In this document: piece after piece, positions 18,062-26,560 of the stretch | Layout: every line of letters begins with the position of its first letter | Position numbering within the stretch: the stretch's first letter is position 1 | Source: Streptomyces dangxiongensis | Lineage (GTDB): Bacteria > Actinomycetota > Actinomycetes > Streptomycetales > Streptomycetaceae | Length of the DNA stretch: 64,000 bases | Direction of reading: 5' to 3' | Assembly (NCBI RefSeq): GCF_003675325.1 | Contig: NZ_CP033073.1 | Location: forward strand, 2,914,001-2,978,000 | The notes under the pieces: generated by a model | What the model saw: only the letters and a program-made list of their open reading frames with translations | Told to the model about the DNA's origin: nothing | Databases searched by the model: none | Program-made: the position numbers and the translations under genes

Positions 18062-18595
18062 ATGTCGCTCGACTCCCTGAAGTCCCGGGTACCGGACTAC
18101 GCCAAGGACCTGAAGCTGAACCTGGGCTCGGTCATCGGCAACTCCGACCTGCCCGCGCAGCAGTTGTGGGGCACGGTGCTGGCCACCGCCATCGCCTCCC
18201 GCTCCCCGATCGTGCTGCGTGAGCTGGAGCCCGAGGCGAAGGCCAACCTGTCGCCCGAGGCGTACACGGCCGCCAAGGCCGCCGCCGCGGTGATGGCGAT
18301 GAACAACGTCTTCTACCGCACCCGGCACCTGCTGTCCGACCACGAGTACGGCACCCTGCGCGCGGGCCTGCGGATGAACGTCATCGGCAACCCGGGCGTG
18401 GAGAAGGTCGACTTCGAGCTGTGGTCGTTCGCGGTCTCCGCGATCAACGGCTGCGGCATGTGCCTGGACTCGCACGAGCAGGTGCTGCGCAAGGCCGGCG
18501 TGGAGCGCGAGGCCATCCAGGAGGCGTTCAAGATCGCCTCCGTGGTGCAGGCCGTCGGCGTCACCCTCGACGCGGAAGCGGTGCTGTCCGAGTAG
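18062..18595 (+). CDS. ahpD: Alkyl hydroperoxidase D (AhpC reductant)
   Basis: A 177-residue all-helical AhpD. The catalytic C-x-x-C (Cys131 and Cys134 in [13 protein letters not shown]) with His138 matches the active site described for mycobacterial AhpD. It shuttles electrons from a lipoylated dehydrogenase subunit to AhpC. It is tightly linked to ahpC, and a GC hairpin follows the stop. Confidence 0.95.
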   Translation: MSLDSLKSRVPDYAKDLKLNLGSVIGNSDLPAQQLWGTVLATAIASRSPIVLRELEPEAKANLSPEAYTAAKAAAAVMAMNNVFYRTRHLLSDHEYGTLRAGLRMNVIGNPGVEKVDFELWSFAVSAINGCGMCLDSHEQVLRKAGVEREAIQEAFKIASVVQAVGVTLDAEAVLSE

Positions 18596-18610
18596 GACAG
18601 CCGCTCACCG

Positions 18611-18641
18611 GAACCCCGCTCACCCTCGGTGGGCGGGGTTC
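18611..18641. terminator. Hairpin shared by ahpD and the AI-2E family gene
   Basis: GAACCCCGC (18611-18619) pairs with GCGGGGTTC (18633-18641). The stop codon of the convergent membrane-protein gene lies in the loop, so the 3' end of that gene doubles as the terminator. Confidence 0.75.
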
Positions 18642-20050
18642 TCCGCGTCTTCGAGGACGATGTCCTCGGGGGTGACATCGGCGACCCCGTCGCCGGGCTC
18701 CCCGTCGGCCGCGTGGGCCGCGTCCGGCCCGTGGGCCCCGTCGACCCCGTCGTGCCGGTCGTGCCGGTCGTGCCGGTCGGGCCGGTCCTCGGGTGCCGGG
18801 CCGTCCCGGACCTCCTGGGCGTAGGTCCGCAGGTAGCCGACCACCGCGTTCGTCACCGCCACCAGCGGTACGGCCACCACGGCGCCGCCGATGCCGGCCA
18901 CCATGCCGCCCGCCGCCACGGTCAGCACGACCGCCAGCGGATGGACCCGGACCGCGCGGCCGAGGATGAACGGCTGGAGGACGTGCCCCTCGATCTGCTG
19001 GACCGCGAGGACCACGACGAGGGTCATGACGGCGGCGAAGACACCCTGGGTCACCAGCGCCACGATCACCGCGAGCGCGCCGGAGGCCACCGCGCCCACC
19101 AGCGGAATGAACGAGAACAGGAAGATGAAGACGGCCAGCGGGACGGCCATCGGCACGTTAAGGAAGTAGATGCCGATGCCGATGAAGATGGCGTCGATGA
19201 GGGCGACCAGGACCGTGCCGCGCACGTAGGCGGTCAGGGTGCGCCAGGCGCGCGGGCCGGCGCCGGCCACACCCGGGCGGGCGGCGGACGGCACCAGCTT
19301 CAGGAACCACTGCCAGATGCGCTCGCCGTCGTAGAGCAGGAACAGCGTCGAGAAGAACACCAGCAGGATGCCGGTGAGGGCCTCCACGATGACCTGGACG
19401 CCCTCGAGGCCCGCGGACGTGATCTGGTCGGCGTTGGCGCCGATCGCCTCACGGAGGTTCTTGGCGATCTGGTTGATCTGCTTGTCGGTGACGTGGAACG
19501 GGCTCTTCAGCAGCCAGTTGCGCAGGTCGTCGATGCCGCTCTGTATCTGGGTGGAGAGCGTGTCGATGTTCTCCATGACCTGCCAGGTCACGAACCAGCC
19601 CATGAGGCCGATCACGACGAAGCCGGCGACGGCGGTCATCGCGGTGGCCGGGCCGCGCGGCACCCCGCGCCGTCTGAGCCGGGCGACCGTCGGCTGGAGC
19701 AACGCGGTGACCAGCAGGGCGATGACGAAGGCGAACACCACGAGCTGGATGGCGCTGATGACCCGCATCAGCACCCACAGGGTGCCGGCCAGCACCAGCA
19801 GCCGCCAGCCGGCCTCGGCGGCGACCCGCACGCCCCAGGGCACGGCCTGCGCCGGGTCGGGGCGCGGGCCCGGCGGGGGTACGGGCCGGCGCGGGGGCGG
19901 AACCGGCTCCTCGGCGGGCGCCTCGGCCCGCCTGCGCCGGGCGGGCCCGGTGCCGTCCTTCTCCACCTCCGCGCGGCGCTCGTCGAGGCGCTCGCTCATC
20001 TCGGTGAGGCCGGCTCCGAGCCGGCCGAGCCACCCTGGTACTCGCGACAT
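18620..20050 (-). CDS. AI-2E family transporter (UPF0118 membrane protein)
   Basis: A 476-residue polytopic protein of the AI-2 exporter (PerM/YdiK) family. A charged Pro-rich cytoplasmic N-terminus (1-75) is followed by about seven or eight membrane segments. Between them is the large helical region containing LRNWLLKSPFHV, and the conserved PLVGAVASGALAVIVAL and EGHVLQPFILGRAVRVHPL blocks. The last 55 residues are a His/Asp-rich tail with RHD repeats, encoded by a 9-base DNA repeat near 18750-18780. The real substrate is uncertain; members move varied small molecules or ions. The start is ATG at 20050. Confidence 0.88.
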   Translation of the reverse strand: MSRVPGWLGRLGAGLTEMSERLDERRAEVEKDGTGPARRRRAEAPAEEPVPPPRRPVPPPGPRPDPAQAVPWGVRVAAEAGWRLLVLAGTLWVLMRVISAIQLVVFAFVIALLVTALLQPTVARLRRRGVPRGPATAMTAVAGFVVIGLMGWFVTWQVMENIDTLSTQIQSGIDDLRNWLLKSPFHVTDKQINQIAKNLREAIGANADQITSAGLEGVQVIVEALTGILLVFFSTLFLLYDGERIWQWFLKLVPSAARPGVAGAGPRAWRTLTAYVRGTVLVALIDAIFIGIGIYFLNVPMAVPLAVFIFLFSFIPLVGAVASGALAVIVALVTQGVFAAVMTLVVVLAVQQIEGHVLQPFILGRAVRVHPLAVVLTVAAGGMVAGIGGAVVAVPLVAVTNAVVGYLRTYAQEVRDGPAPEDRPDRHDRHDRHDGVDGAHGPDAAHAADGEPGDGVADVTPEDIVLEDAENPAHRG

Positions 20051-20131
20051 GCCCGTCCTCTTCCCCCGCGTCCCCGGGTGTTAGCCACCACTCCCGCCTG
20101 GAGTCGTTCCGCTACGACCGTACAGGGCGAA

Positions 20132-20160
20132 AGCCCCTCCCCCGAGGACGGGGAGGGGCT
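20132..20160 (-). terminator. Terminator of the transglycosylase-like gene
   Basis: AGCCCCTCCCC (20132-20142) and GGGGAGGGGCT (20150-20160) form a perfect 11-base stem with a 7-base loop, 29 bases beyond the stop codon of the minus-strand gene at 20189. Confidence 0.75.
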
Positions 20161-20188
20161 GCGCGAGGTCAAACGTGTACCGGTCGGC

Positions 20189-20902
20189 CTAGTACCAGTG
20201 ATTGGCCTGCCAGAATGACCAGGCCGCACAAGGGCTGCCGTACCGGCTGCTGTTCATGTAGTTGAGGCCCCACTTGATCTGGGTGGCCGGGTTGGTGCGC
20301 CAGTCGGCACCGGCGGAGGCGTACTTGCCGGCGGGCAGGGCCTGGAAGAGACCGTAGGCACCGGAGGAGGCGTTCACCGCCTGGTAGTTCCAGCTCGACT
20401 CGTGGTCCACGATGTTGCTGAAGCACTGGAACTGATCGCCGGCCACCATCTGACGCGCCATCGCCTGGATCTGCGCGGCGCTGTAGCTGGTCTGGACCGG
20501 GAAGGAGGAAGTGTCGCGGACGTCGTCGCGGCTCGCCGCCGCGGCCTTCGTCTCGGCGCGCTCCTTGGCCTCCTTCTCGGCGGCCTTGACCGCCTGCTCG
20601 GCGGCCTCCTTCTTCGCGATCGCCGTCTCGGCGGCGGCCTTGCGGGCCGCTTCCTCGGCGTCCTTCTTGGCGCTCGTGTCCGCGGCGATGGCCTGCGCGT
20701 CGGCCTGCTGAGTGAGGGACGCGGTCTGCACCTGCGCCTGCTGAGACGCGGGGATGTCCGCGAGGAGCGTCGCGTCGGCTGCCGTCGCCTCGGCGTCGTT
20801 GGTCTGCGCGGTGCTGCCCGAGGCAACTCCGACGACGCTTCCGACGGCGGTGACCGCGGTGGCCGAGGCCACTGCGAATCCCCGGACCGAAATCCGGCTC
20901 AC
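20189..20902 (-). CDS. Secreted transglycosylase-like cell wall hydrolase
   Basis: About 237 residues. A signal peptide (SRISVRGFAVASATAVTAVG and following) is followed by an Ala/Glu/Lys-rich coiled-coil region (about 60-150). The C-terminal lytic-transglycosylase-like domain (about 160-237) has the catalytic-type DHESSWN motif, the GAYGLFQALPAGKYASAG core and two cysteines near the ends. It resembles the SLT-domain Swl/Rpf-type hydrolases of Streptomyces that remodel peptidoglycan during germination and growth. GTG at 20902 is chosen because GGAAGGAAA stands before it and a signal peptide follows directly; the frame remains open further upstream. The leader is long (see 20903-21239). Confidence 0.87.
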   Translation of the reverse strand: MSRISVRGFAVASATAVTAVGSVVGVASGSTAQTNDAEATAADATLLADIPASQQAQVQTASLTQQADAQAIAADTSAKKDAEEAARKAAAETAIAKKEAAEQAVKAAEKEAKERAETKAAAASRDDVRDTSSFPVQTSYSAAQIQAMARQMVAGDQFQCFSNIVDHESSWNYQAVNASSGAYGLFQALPAGKYASAGADWRTNPATQIKWGLNYMNSSRYGSPCAAWSFWQANHWY

Positions 20903-21239
20903 ACGGTTTCCTTCCAGCACCGTCCGCTTCGGTGACCCTGGCGGACGCGATCGTGCCCCTGACACTGGCCTCCCAACTACGGGGTCACGGGAGGCGCGGA
21001 CCCGGTGGGCAACTCCCCGGAAGGGAGCGCCGCGTGGTGCTCGGGCGGCATACGGCGTCGTTATGGAGTTGAAAGTGCTGCTGTTGTGCCATACCGCTGG
21101 GGGTACACGTGTGCCGTATGCGGGGCCTGACAGGACTGAGACTCTGCCGTAACCCGACGGCGGGTGGCAATTCTGTGCTGCGTGTGAAAGCTCACATCCC
21201 GTTTGCGCCCGGGGATTTCAGGAAACCCCCACACACGAA
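20903..21239 (-). other. Long leader/control region of the transglycosylase-like gene
   Basis: Nearly 340 non-coding bases precede the gene in its own direction. They contain strong local pairing, for example the CTCCC...GGGAG element around 21011-21026 and, closer to the gene, a GTGACCCCGTAGTTGGG stretch (minus strand, near 20970-20990). In Streptomyces, genes of this class often carry c-di-AMP (ydaO-type) riboswitches whose 3' part has a similar CCCCGTAG element. I do not see the full ydaO core here, so this is only a candidate structured leader. Confidence 0.35.
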
Positions 21240-21282
21240 GGCGCCGCCCGGCTAGGCTCCTATGCCTTTGCCGGACGGCGCC
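21240..21282 (-). terminator. Terminator of the phoH-like gene
   Basis: GGCGCCG...CCGGC (from 21240) pairs with GCCGG...CGGCGCC (to 21282) with one mismatch. It begins about 18 bases beyond the stop of the minus-strand PIN-PhoH gene. Confidence 0.65.
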
Positions 21283-21299
21283 AAGTGGGCGTTACCGGA

Positions 21300-22625
21300 T
21301 CAGATGTGACCGTCCTCCAGCATTTCGGTCACGAGCGCCGCGATCTGGGACCTCTCGGAACGCGTGAGGGTGACGTGCGCGAAGAGGGGGTGCCCCTTCA
21401 GCTTCTCGACCACGGCGACCACACCGTCGTAACGGCCGACGCGCAGGTTGTCCCGCTGTGCCACGTCGTGGGTCAGCACCACCCGCGAGTTGGCGCCGAT
21501 CCGGGACAGGACGGTCAGCAGCACGTTCCGTTCGAGCGACTGCGCCTCGTCCACGATCACGAACGCGTCGTGCAGCGAGCGTCCGCGGATGTGGGTGAGC
21601 GGGAGCACCTCGAGCATCCCGCGCGCGGTGACCTCCTCGATGACCTCGCGGCTGGTGACCGCGGAGAGGGTGTCGAAGACGGCCTGCGCCCAGGGGCTCA
21701 TCTTCTCGGACTCGGAGCCCGGCAGATAGCCCAGCTCCTGCCCGCCGACCGCGTACAGCGGGCGGAAGACCATCACCTTCTGGTGCTGGCGGCGCTCCAG
21801 GACCGCCTCCAGGCCCGCGCACAGCGCCAGCGCCGACTTGCCGGTGCCGGCCCGGCCGCCCATCGACAGGATGCCGACGTCCGGGTCGAGCAGCAGGTCG
21901 AGCGCGATGCGCTGCTCGGCGCTGCGGCCCTTGATGCCGAACGCCTCCCGGTCCCCGCGCACCAGGCGGATGTTGCCGTCGGCGGTGACCCTGCCGAGCG
22001 CCTTGCCGCGCTCGGACTGGATGGTCAGTCCGGTGTGCACGGGGAGGTCGGCGGCCTCCGGGACGTACACGTGCCCTTCCTCGAAGAGGATGTCCACCTG
22101 CTCACCGGGGAGGGTGAGTTCGGACATGCCGGTCCAGCCGGAGTTCTCCGTGATGGCGAGTTCGGCCCGGTACTCCTCGGCGAGGAGGCCGACCGAGGAT
22201 GCCTTGATCCTGAGCGGCAGGTCCTTCGACACGACGGTGACGTCGTACCCCTCGGCCTGGAGGTTGCGGGCGACCGCGAGGATGCGGGAGTCGTTGTCCC
22301 CCAGGCGGTAGCCGCTGGGCAGCACGCTGGGGTCCGAGTGGTTCAGCTCGACACGGATCGTCCCGCCGAGTTCCCCGATCGGGATGGGGGCGTCGAGGCG
22401 GCCGTGCTTCACCCGGTAGTCGTCCAGCAGGCGCAGGGCCTGGCGGGCGAAGTAGCCGAGTTCGGGATGGTGCCGCTTGGCCTCCAGTTCCGTGACCACC
22501 ACGATGGGGAGCACGACCTCGTGCTCGTCGAAGCGGGTCAGAGCGTTCGGGTCGGCCAGCAGGACGCTGGTGTCGAGGACATAGGTGCGCCGGTCTGGCT
22601 TGTGGCGCTTTGTGCTGGTCACCAC
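21300..22625 (-). CDS. PIN-PhoH family ATPase/ribonuclease (YlaK type)
   Basis: A 441-residue fusion of an N-terminal PIN nuclease-like domain (about 12-150; [16 protein letters not shown] carries the first acidic residue, with VVVTELE and further acidic positions) and a C-terminal PhoH P-loop ATPase (about 235-441). The latter has Walker [13 protein letters not shown], Walker B-like [15 protein letters not shown] and a sensor segment [10 protein letters not shown]. Actinobacterial PhoH2-type proteins have been described as ATP-dependent RNA helicase/ribonucleases. Two consecutive GTG codons at 22625/22622 are both possible starts. It is monocistronic by spacing. Confidence 0.9.
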   Translation of the reverse strand: MVTSTKRHKPDRRTYVLDTSVLLADPNALTRFDEHEVVLPIVVVTELEAKRHHPELGYFARQALRLLDDYRVKHGRLDAPIPIGELGGTIRVELNHSDPSVLPSGYRLGDNDSRILAVARNLQAEGYDVTVVSKDLPLRIKASSVGLLAEEYRAELAITENSGWTGMSELTLPGEQVDILFEEGHVYVPEAADLPVHTGLTIQSERGKALGRVTADGNIRLVRGDREAFGIKGRSAEQRIALDLLLDPDVGILSMGGRAGTGKSALALCAGLEAVLERRQHQKVMVFRPLYAVGGQELGYLPGSESEKMSPWAQAVFDTLSAVTSREVIEEVTARGMLEVLPLTHIRGRSLHDAFVIVDEAQSLERNVLLTVLSRIGANSRVVLTHDVAQRDNLRVGRYDGVVAVVEKLKGHPLFAHVTLTRSERSQIAALVTEMLEDGHI

Positions 22626-23026
22626 GGAAGGACGTACCCCCTCGGATGAGGTCGGGGAGCGACGGAGTGGGAGCAGTGCCGGGAAGGCGGGGAGGGTGGG
22701 GAGATACGGCCCGGCAGGGCGGAGTGATCCATGCCGGTCGATGACCGCCCCGCGTGGGGCCGGCGACCGGCCCTCCGCCTCTTCGTCCGTGCCGTCAGGG
22801 CACGATCGGGCTGGTGCAAGGGGCCTCCCGGGCGGACGGCCCCGAGCCGCCCGCTGAGATCCGACACCCGTGGTTCGGGTGTCGACCTGTCTGGACTATG
22901 CCCTCGAACGCGCGCCGCCATGCAAATGCGGCCAACAGCGCGACGGTGAACTCCTGCTTACGCCGGCCCCAACCGGGGCACACGACGACGCCCCGTCACC
23001 GGCGGGTGGCGGGGCGGGGCCGGGGG
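22626..23026. other. Gene-poor spacer with a perfect palindrome
   Basis: There is no supported gene in these 401 bases, although GC-rich open frames run through. A perfect 9-base dyad CGACACCCG-tggtt-CGGGTGTCG sits at 22862-22884. The region also holds the promoter of the PIN-PhoH gene and the terminator of the prenyltransferase gene. Confidence 0.5.
22991..23014 (-). terminator. Terminator of the prenyltransferase gene
   Basis: CCCCGTCACC (22991-23000) pairs with GGTGGCGGGG (23005-23014), including one G-T pair, 13 bases beyond the minus-strand stop at 23027. Confidence 0.6.
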
Positions 23027-23800
23027 TCAGCCGCCGTAGCGGCGGTGACGTGCGGCGTAGTCGCGCATGGCGCGCAGGAAGTCGACCTTGCGGAAGGCCG
23101 GCCAGAAGACCTCGCAGAAGTAGTACTCGGAGTGCGCCGTCTGCCAGAGCATGAATCCGGACAGCCGCTGCTCACCGCTGGTGCGGATCACCAGGTCGGG
23201 GTCGGGCTGGGCGCGGGTGTACAGGTGCCGGCCGATCATGTCGACGTCGACGGAGTCGGCGAGTTCCGCCATCGGCACGCCCTTGTCGTGGGCGTCGAGC
23301 AGCATGGAGCGCACGGCGTCGGCGATCTCCTGCCGGCCGCCGTAGCCGATGGCCACGTTGACGACTATGCCGTCGATGTGGGCGGTGGCCTCCTCGGCCT
23401 CCTTCAGGGTGCGCTGCATGCCCGCGGGCAGCAGGTCCAGGGTGCCGACGTGGTGGACGCGCCAGCGGCCGTCGGCGGCGAGGGTGCGGACGACGTCCTC
23501 GATGATGCCGAGCAGGGGGACCAGCTCGTCCCGCGGCCGGTCGAAGTTGTCGGTCGACAGCAGCCACAGGGTGACGACCTCGACGTCGGTCTCGGAGCAC
23601 CAGCCGAGGAACTCCTCGATCTTCTCGGCACCGGCCCGGTGCCCGTGGACGGTGCTGGAGCCGCTCGCCTTCGCCCAGCGGCGGTTGCCGTCCATGATGA
23701 CGCCGATGTGCTTGGGCACCTGAGCGTGGTCCAGGTGGCCTTCCACCCGGCGTGCGTAGAGCCTGACGAGCAGGCCGCGCAGCTTGTCGCGCAGGTTCAC
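23027..23800 (-). CDS. uppS: Isoprenyl transferase (cis-prenyl diphosphate synthase, UppS family)
   Basis: A 257-residue cis-prenyltransferase that condenses isopentenyl diphosphate units onto an allylic primer to make the polyprenyl lipid carrier for cell wall synthesis. Visible motifs are HIGVIMDGNRRWAK (catalytic Asp), GHRAGAEKI, TLWLLSTDNFDRP, VNVAIGYGGRQEI and the C-terminal RTSGEQRLSGFMLWQ with SEYYFCEVFWP. The start is GTG at 23800 with GGAGG six bases upstream. Streptomyces usually have two such genes, so this may be the second paralogue with a different chain length. Confidence 0.92.
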   Translation of the reverse strand: MNLRDKLRGLLVRLYARRVEGHLDHAQVPKHIGVIMDGNRRWAKASGSSTVHGHRAGAEKIEEFLGWCSETDVEVVTLWLLSTDNFDRPRDELVPLLGIIEDVVRTLAADGRWRVHHVGTLDLLPAGMQRTLKEAEEATAHIDGIVVNVAIGYGGRQEIADAVRSMLLDAHDKGVPMAELADSVDVDMIGRHLYTRAQPDPDLVIRTSGEQRLSGFMLWQTAHSEYYFCEVFWPAFRKVDFLRAMRDYAARHRRYGG

Positions 23801-24043
23801 GTGACCCTCCGGGGGTTGGGCGCGGAGCAGGGGTGCCGGAGCCGTAGCCTACCCCTGCCGAAGGCCTGGTTCCGGCCCGGGGCTTGGGGGGTGGGGTTCG
23901 TACGGTTTCGCCGCCGGGCGCGTCCGCCGGAGCGGCTGGGCCGGGGCGGGGCCGCCGGGGCGGGCCGCTGCCGCGCGGCGCGGTCCCCGTCGGTGAGGAC
24001 GCCGGACCCGCGCCGGGAGGTTCCGGCACGGGGACGAAAGAAC

Positions 24044-24076
24044 GGGCCGGTCCGTGGGGGGGAGACGGACCGGCCC
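24044..24076 (-). terminator. Perfect hairpin with T-rich tail on the minus strand
   Basis: GGGCCGGTCCGT (24044-24055) and its complement (24065-24076) form a 12-base stem with a 9-base loop. Read on the minus strand it is followed by GTTCTTTCG, giving the look of an intrinsic terminator. No minus-strand gene ends here, so a short non-coding transcript starting in the 24140-24260 region is possible. A smaller GGGTTT/AAACCC dyad sits just upstream of it on that strand. Confidence 0.45.
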
Positions 24077-24145
24077 GAGGGGGGGTTTCCACCATAAACC
24101 CTTCGTAAGTGATGGTGGGGCATCGGCGCGCCACAACTACTCTCC

Positions 24146-24255
24146 GGAATCACCTGGCAACGCCCCGGCGCCCACGGAATGCTGCATTCAGCAGTGACGT
24201 AAGGCCGATTCGCGACGGAATCCCAGGTGAATCCGGCCGAATGCACGTGCATTCG
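24146..24255. repeat. Cluster of inverted repeats, including an 18-base palindrome
   Basis: Four dyads lie within 110 bases. GGAATCACCTGG (24146-24157) is mirrored by CCAGGTGAATCC (24223-24234) with one mismatch. GAATGC-T-GCATTC is at 24177-24189, overlapping a TGCTG/CAGCA dyad at 24180-24193. CGAATGCACGTGCATTCG at 24238-24255 is a perfect palindrome that repeats the GAATGC/GCATTC half-sites 61 bases away. The shared half-site suggests two copies of one regulator's operator. Confidence 0.6.
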
Positions 24256-24403
24256 TAAGGATTGCGCCATCTTGAGGTGTGTCCGTGCGTCGTCCGGGGA
24301 TCCCCCCGCCGGGCGACGCCGTCAGCCGACGGTTCCGCCGCGGGTCCGCGTGCCGGCTCACCGGCGGACCGGCTTGCGAGATCCGAACCGCCGGCGGTGT
24401 CCC

Positions 24404-24883
24404 TCAGGTCGTCGGGGCGGCCGCCCCGAGGGCCAGCAGCGTGTGTTCCCGCTCCCCGTGCCGGACCGTGCCGACCCGCTCGAAGCCGTGTCTCTCCAGC
24501 AGCCGGACGGAGGCGGCGTTGCCGGAGAACGGGTCGGCGTACAGCGGACGTACGCGCTCCAGCTCCAGGAAGAGGCCGAGGGCACGGGTGCCGATGCCGC
24601 GGCCCCAGTAGGGCCGCCCGAGCCAGTACCCGAGGAACCGGCGCCCGCCGACGGTCCACGACACGACGCTCCCGGCGACCTCCCCGCCGGCCGTGACCGT
24701 CCGCACCAGGCAGTCCGGGTCCGGGAGCACCCGCTCCCGCCAGTGCCGGAGGAAGTCGTCCCGCGGCCGGGGGGTGAACGTCGAACGCCGGACGGCTTCC
24801 GGGTCGTGCTCATAGGCGAAGAGGACCTCCAGGTCCTCGTCCAGGACGTCGCGCAGGACCACCGTGTCGTGTACGTCGCTCAT
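24404..24883 (-). CDS. GNAT family N-acetyltransferase (RimJ/RimL-like)
   Basis: A 159-residue acetyltransferase. The acetyl-CoA-binding motif is GYWLGRPYWGRGIGTRAL near residues 85-105, and motif B is NAASVRLLERHGFERVGTVRHGER. This arrangement is of the RimJ/RimL or aminoglycoside/spermidine acetyltransferase type; the substrate is unknown. The open frame extends to a start at 24913, but ATG at 24883 (MSDVHD) fits the family's N-terminus. It is transcribed toward the prenyltransferase region, with its promoter in a 39-base gap from the next minus-strand gene, so the two may be co-transcribed. Confidence 0.85.
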   Translation of the reverse strand: MSDVHDTVVLRDVLDEDLEVLFAYEHDPEAVRRSTFTPRPRDDFLRHWRERVLPDPDCLVRTVTAGGEVAGSVVSWTVGGRRFLGYWLGRPYWGRGIGTRALGLFLELERVRPLYADPFSGNAASVRLLERHGFERVGTVRHGEREHTLLALGAAAPTT

Positions 24884-24922
24884 ACGGCGCAGTGTGACAG
24901 CCGCCACTGACAACGCTCCCGT

Positions 24923-25798
24923 TCACGGCAGCAGCGGCCGGACCTCCTCGGCGGCGAAGCGCACGAAGCCCTCCGGGTCGGGCTCGTCCGCGGTCGGCTG
25001 GAGGACGACGGTGTCCGCTCCGGCCTCCGCGAGGCGCCGCACGGCCCCGGCCACCGCGGCGGCGTCCCCCGCCACCCCCACGTCCGGTACCGACGCCACC
25101 CCCTCGGCGGCGAGTTCGGCGCGCAGCCGGGCGTCGGCGCCCGCCCCCGTGGCGGCCAGGAGGTAGACGACGACCCGGTGGTGGCCGTCGCGCCCGGCCT
25201 CCCGCCGCCCCTCCTCGGCGAGCCGTCGGGCCCGCCGTACGCCGTCCACGGAGGTGGCGGCCGTCAGGAGGGTGCCGTCGGCCTTCGCACCGGAGAGCCG
25301 GAGCGTACGGGGGCCGGTACCGCCGGCGAGTACGTCGACCGGGCGCCGCGGGGGCCAGTCGAGGGCGACGTCGTCCAGTCGGACGTACCGGCCGCGCACA
25401 CTCACCCGTTCCCCGCGCAACAGGGCGCGCAGCGCGTCGAGATGTTCACCGAGCAGACCGAGCGGCGAGTCGGCCCGGGCCCCGACCTGCCCCATCCAGT
25501 CCTGCACCCCGTGGCCCACGGTCAGGACGGCCCGGCCGGGGAACAGGCGCTCCAGGGTTGCGGCCTCCATCGCGGTGACGGCCACGTTCCTGAGCGGCAC
25601 GGGCAACAGGCCGATGCCGATCCGCACCCGCTCGGTCCAGGCGAGCGCGGCGGCGGCCATGGACACCCCGCCCTCCAGGAAACAGTCCTCCCACAGCCAC
25701 AGCTCCTCCTCCAGCCCCACCTCGTCCGCGAGGCGGGCGACGGCCCGCAACCGCTCGGGCGGGAGCTGGGGACGGAACACGACACCGAGTGCAGTCAT
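24923..25798 (-). CDS. Luciferase-like monooxygenase family (LLM) flavin/F420-dependent oxidoreductase
   Basis: A 291-residue TIM-barrel protein of the bacterial luciferase family. Recognisable parts are the N-terminal GVVFRPQLPPERL, the WLWEDCFLEGGVSMAAAALAW segment, the RIGIGLLPVPLRN-x-AVTAMEAATLE strand-loop and VTVGHGVQDWMGQVGA. Proteins of this group use FMN or F420; the F420-dependent class is abundant in actinobacteria, so F420 is likely but not shown. The ATG at 25798 has AGGAAGGG at a good distance. The substrate is unknown. Confidence 0.87.
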   Translation of the reverse strand: MTALGVVFRPQLPPERLRAVARLADEVGLEEELWLWEDCFLEGGVSMAAAALAWTERVRIGIGLLPVPLRNVAVTAMEAATLERLFPGRAVLTVGHGVQDWMGQVGARADSPLGLLGEHLDALRALLRGERVSVRGRYVRLDDVALDWPPRRPVDVLAGGTGPRTLRLSGAKADGTLLTAATSVDGVRRARRLAEEGRREAGRDGHHRVVVYLLAATGAGADARLRAELAAEGVASVPDVGVAGDAAAVAGAVRRLAEAGADTVVLQPTADEPDPEGFVRFAAEEVRPLLP

Positions 25799-25916
25799 GA
25801 GGCCCTTCCTAGTGGGGAGGACGGGAAAGGACAACGCAATTACGCACCGGGGGACTCGCCGCTCCCCGCGGAGGGCGGAGAACGGAGGGGGAAGGACGGA
25901 GGGGGAAGGACGGGGC

Positions 25917-26547
25917 ATGGACAGGGATCTGGGCATGGACAGGGATCTGGGCTTGGGTGGGGACATGGACATGGGCGGGGACGTTCAGGGGGCCGGGGAC
26001 GCGCAGCGGGCCGGCATCTCGGACGGGGCCGAGAGCGGGGAGGGAGCCGGGGGCATCGAGAGGGCGAGGGGTGAGGCGCGGGGCAGGGACGCGGACGGGG
26101 GCAGGGGCCGGGATCGGGCAGGGTGGCGGCGGGACGGGGGCGGGTGGCTGGTCCCGCGGTCGGAGACCGGGGAGGCACTCGCCGCGCCCGTCCCCCTGGA
26201 GATCGCAGCCTCCTACCGGGCGCGGACGCGGGGTCTCCTGGGCCGGGACTCGGTCGACGGGGCGTTGCTGCTGTCACCGGCGAGCGGGGTGCACACGTTC
26301 GGGATGCGGATCCCGATCGACGTCGCCTACCTGGACCGCCGACTGACGGTCCTGGCCGTGCGCACGATGCCCCCGGGCCGCCTGGGCCTGCCCCGCCTGC
26401 GGGCACGGGCACGTGCTGGAGGCGGCGGCCGGGGCGATGGCGGGGTGGGGGCTGCGGGCCGGGGTGCGGGTGGAGGTGGAGAGGGAGAGGGAGGTGGAGA
26501 GCGAGAGCGAGAGGGGGCTTGGGAGGGGGCCGGAGGAGGCGCTCTGA
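25917..26547 (+). pseudogene. DUF192 family gene with a +1 frameshift
   Basis: From about 26150 the frame encodes a clear DUF192 protein: the SYRARTRGLLGRDSVDGALL block, VHTFGMRIPIDVAYLDR and MPPGRLGLPRLRA. Just after this the homologous sequence continues in another frame as HVLEAAAGAMAGWGLRAGVR and ends at TGA 26545-26547. The shift lies at about 26401-26411 (gggcacgggcacg), where one extra G explains it. The N-terminus is poor: from ATG 25917 it begins with repeated Met-Asp-Arg-Asp-Leu-Gly units and a low-complexity Gly/Asp/Arg stretch that is not part of the family. The C-terminus after the domain is Glu/Arg/Ser-rich. DUF192 proteins are small secreted or cytosolic proteins of unknown function. 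A true mutation and a sequence error are both possible. Confidence 0.75.
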
Positions 26548-26560
26548 GGGACGGGCGGGC

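Larger units (their letters stand above)
23801..24403. other. Gene-poor region between prenyltransferase and acetyltransferase genes
   Basis: I find no protein gene in these 603 bases. The part next to the prenyltransferase is GC-rich and has a TAGGCT -10-like element on the minus strand near 23850. The part from 24040 to 24260 is AT-richer and packed with inverted repeats (listed separately), more like a regulatory region or a small RNA gene than coding sequence. Confidence 0.5.

Noticed and set aside
20960..21060. A full c-di-AMP (ydaO) riboswitch call
   Set aside because: Only the CCCCGTAG-like end is visible; the GGGGTGAAT-type core was not found, so it is kept as a candidate structured leader only.
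22862..22884. tRNA arm
   Set aside because: The hairpin is isolated; no cloverleaf, anticodon arm or acceptor stem can be built around it.
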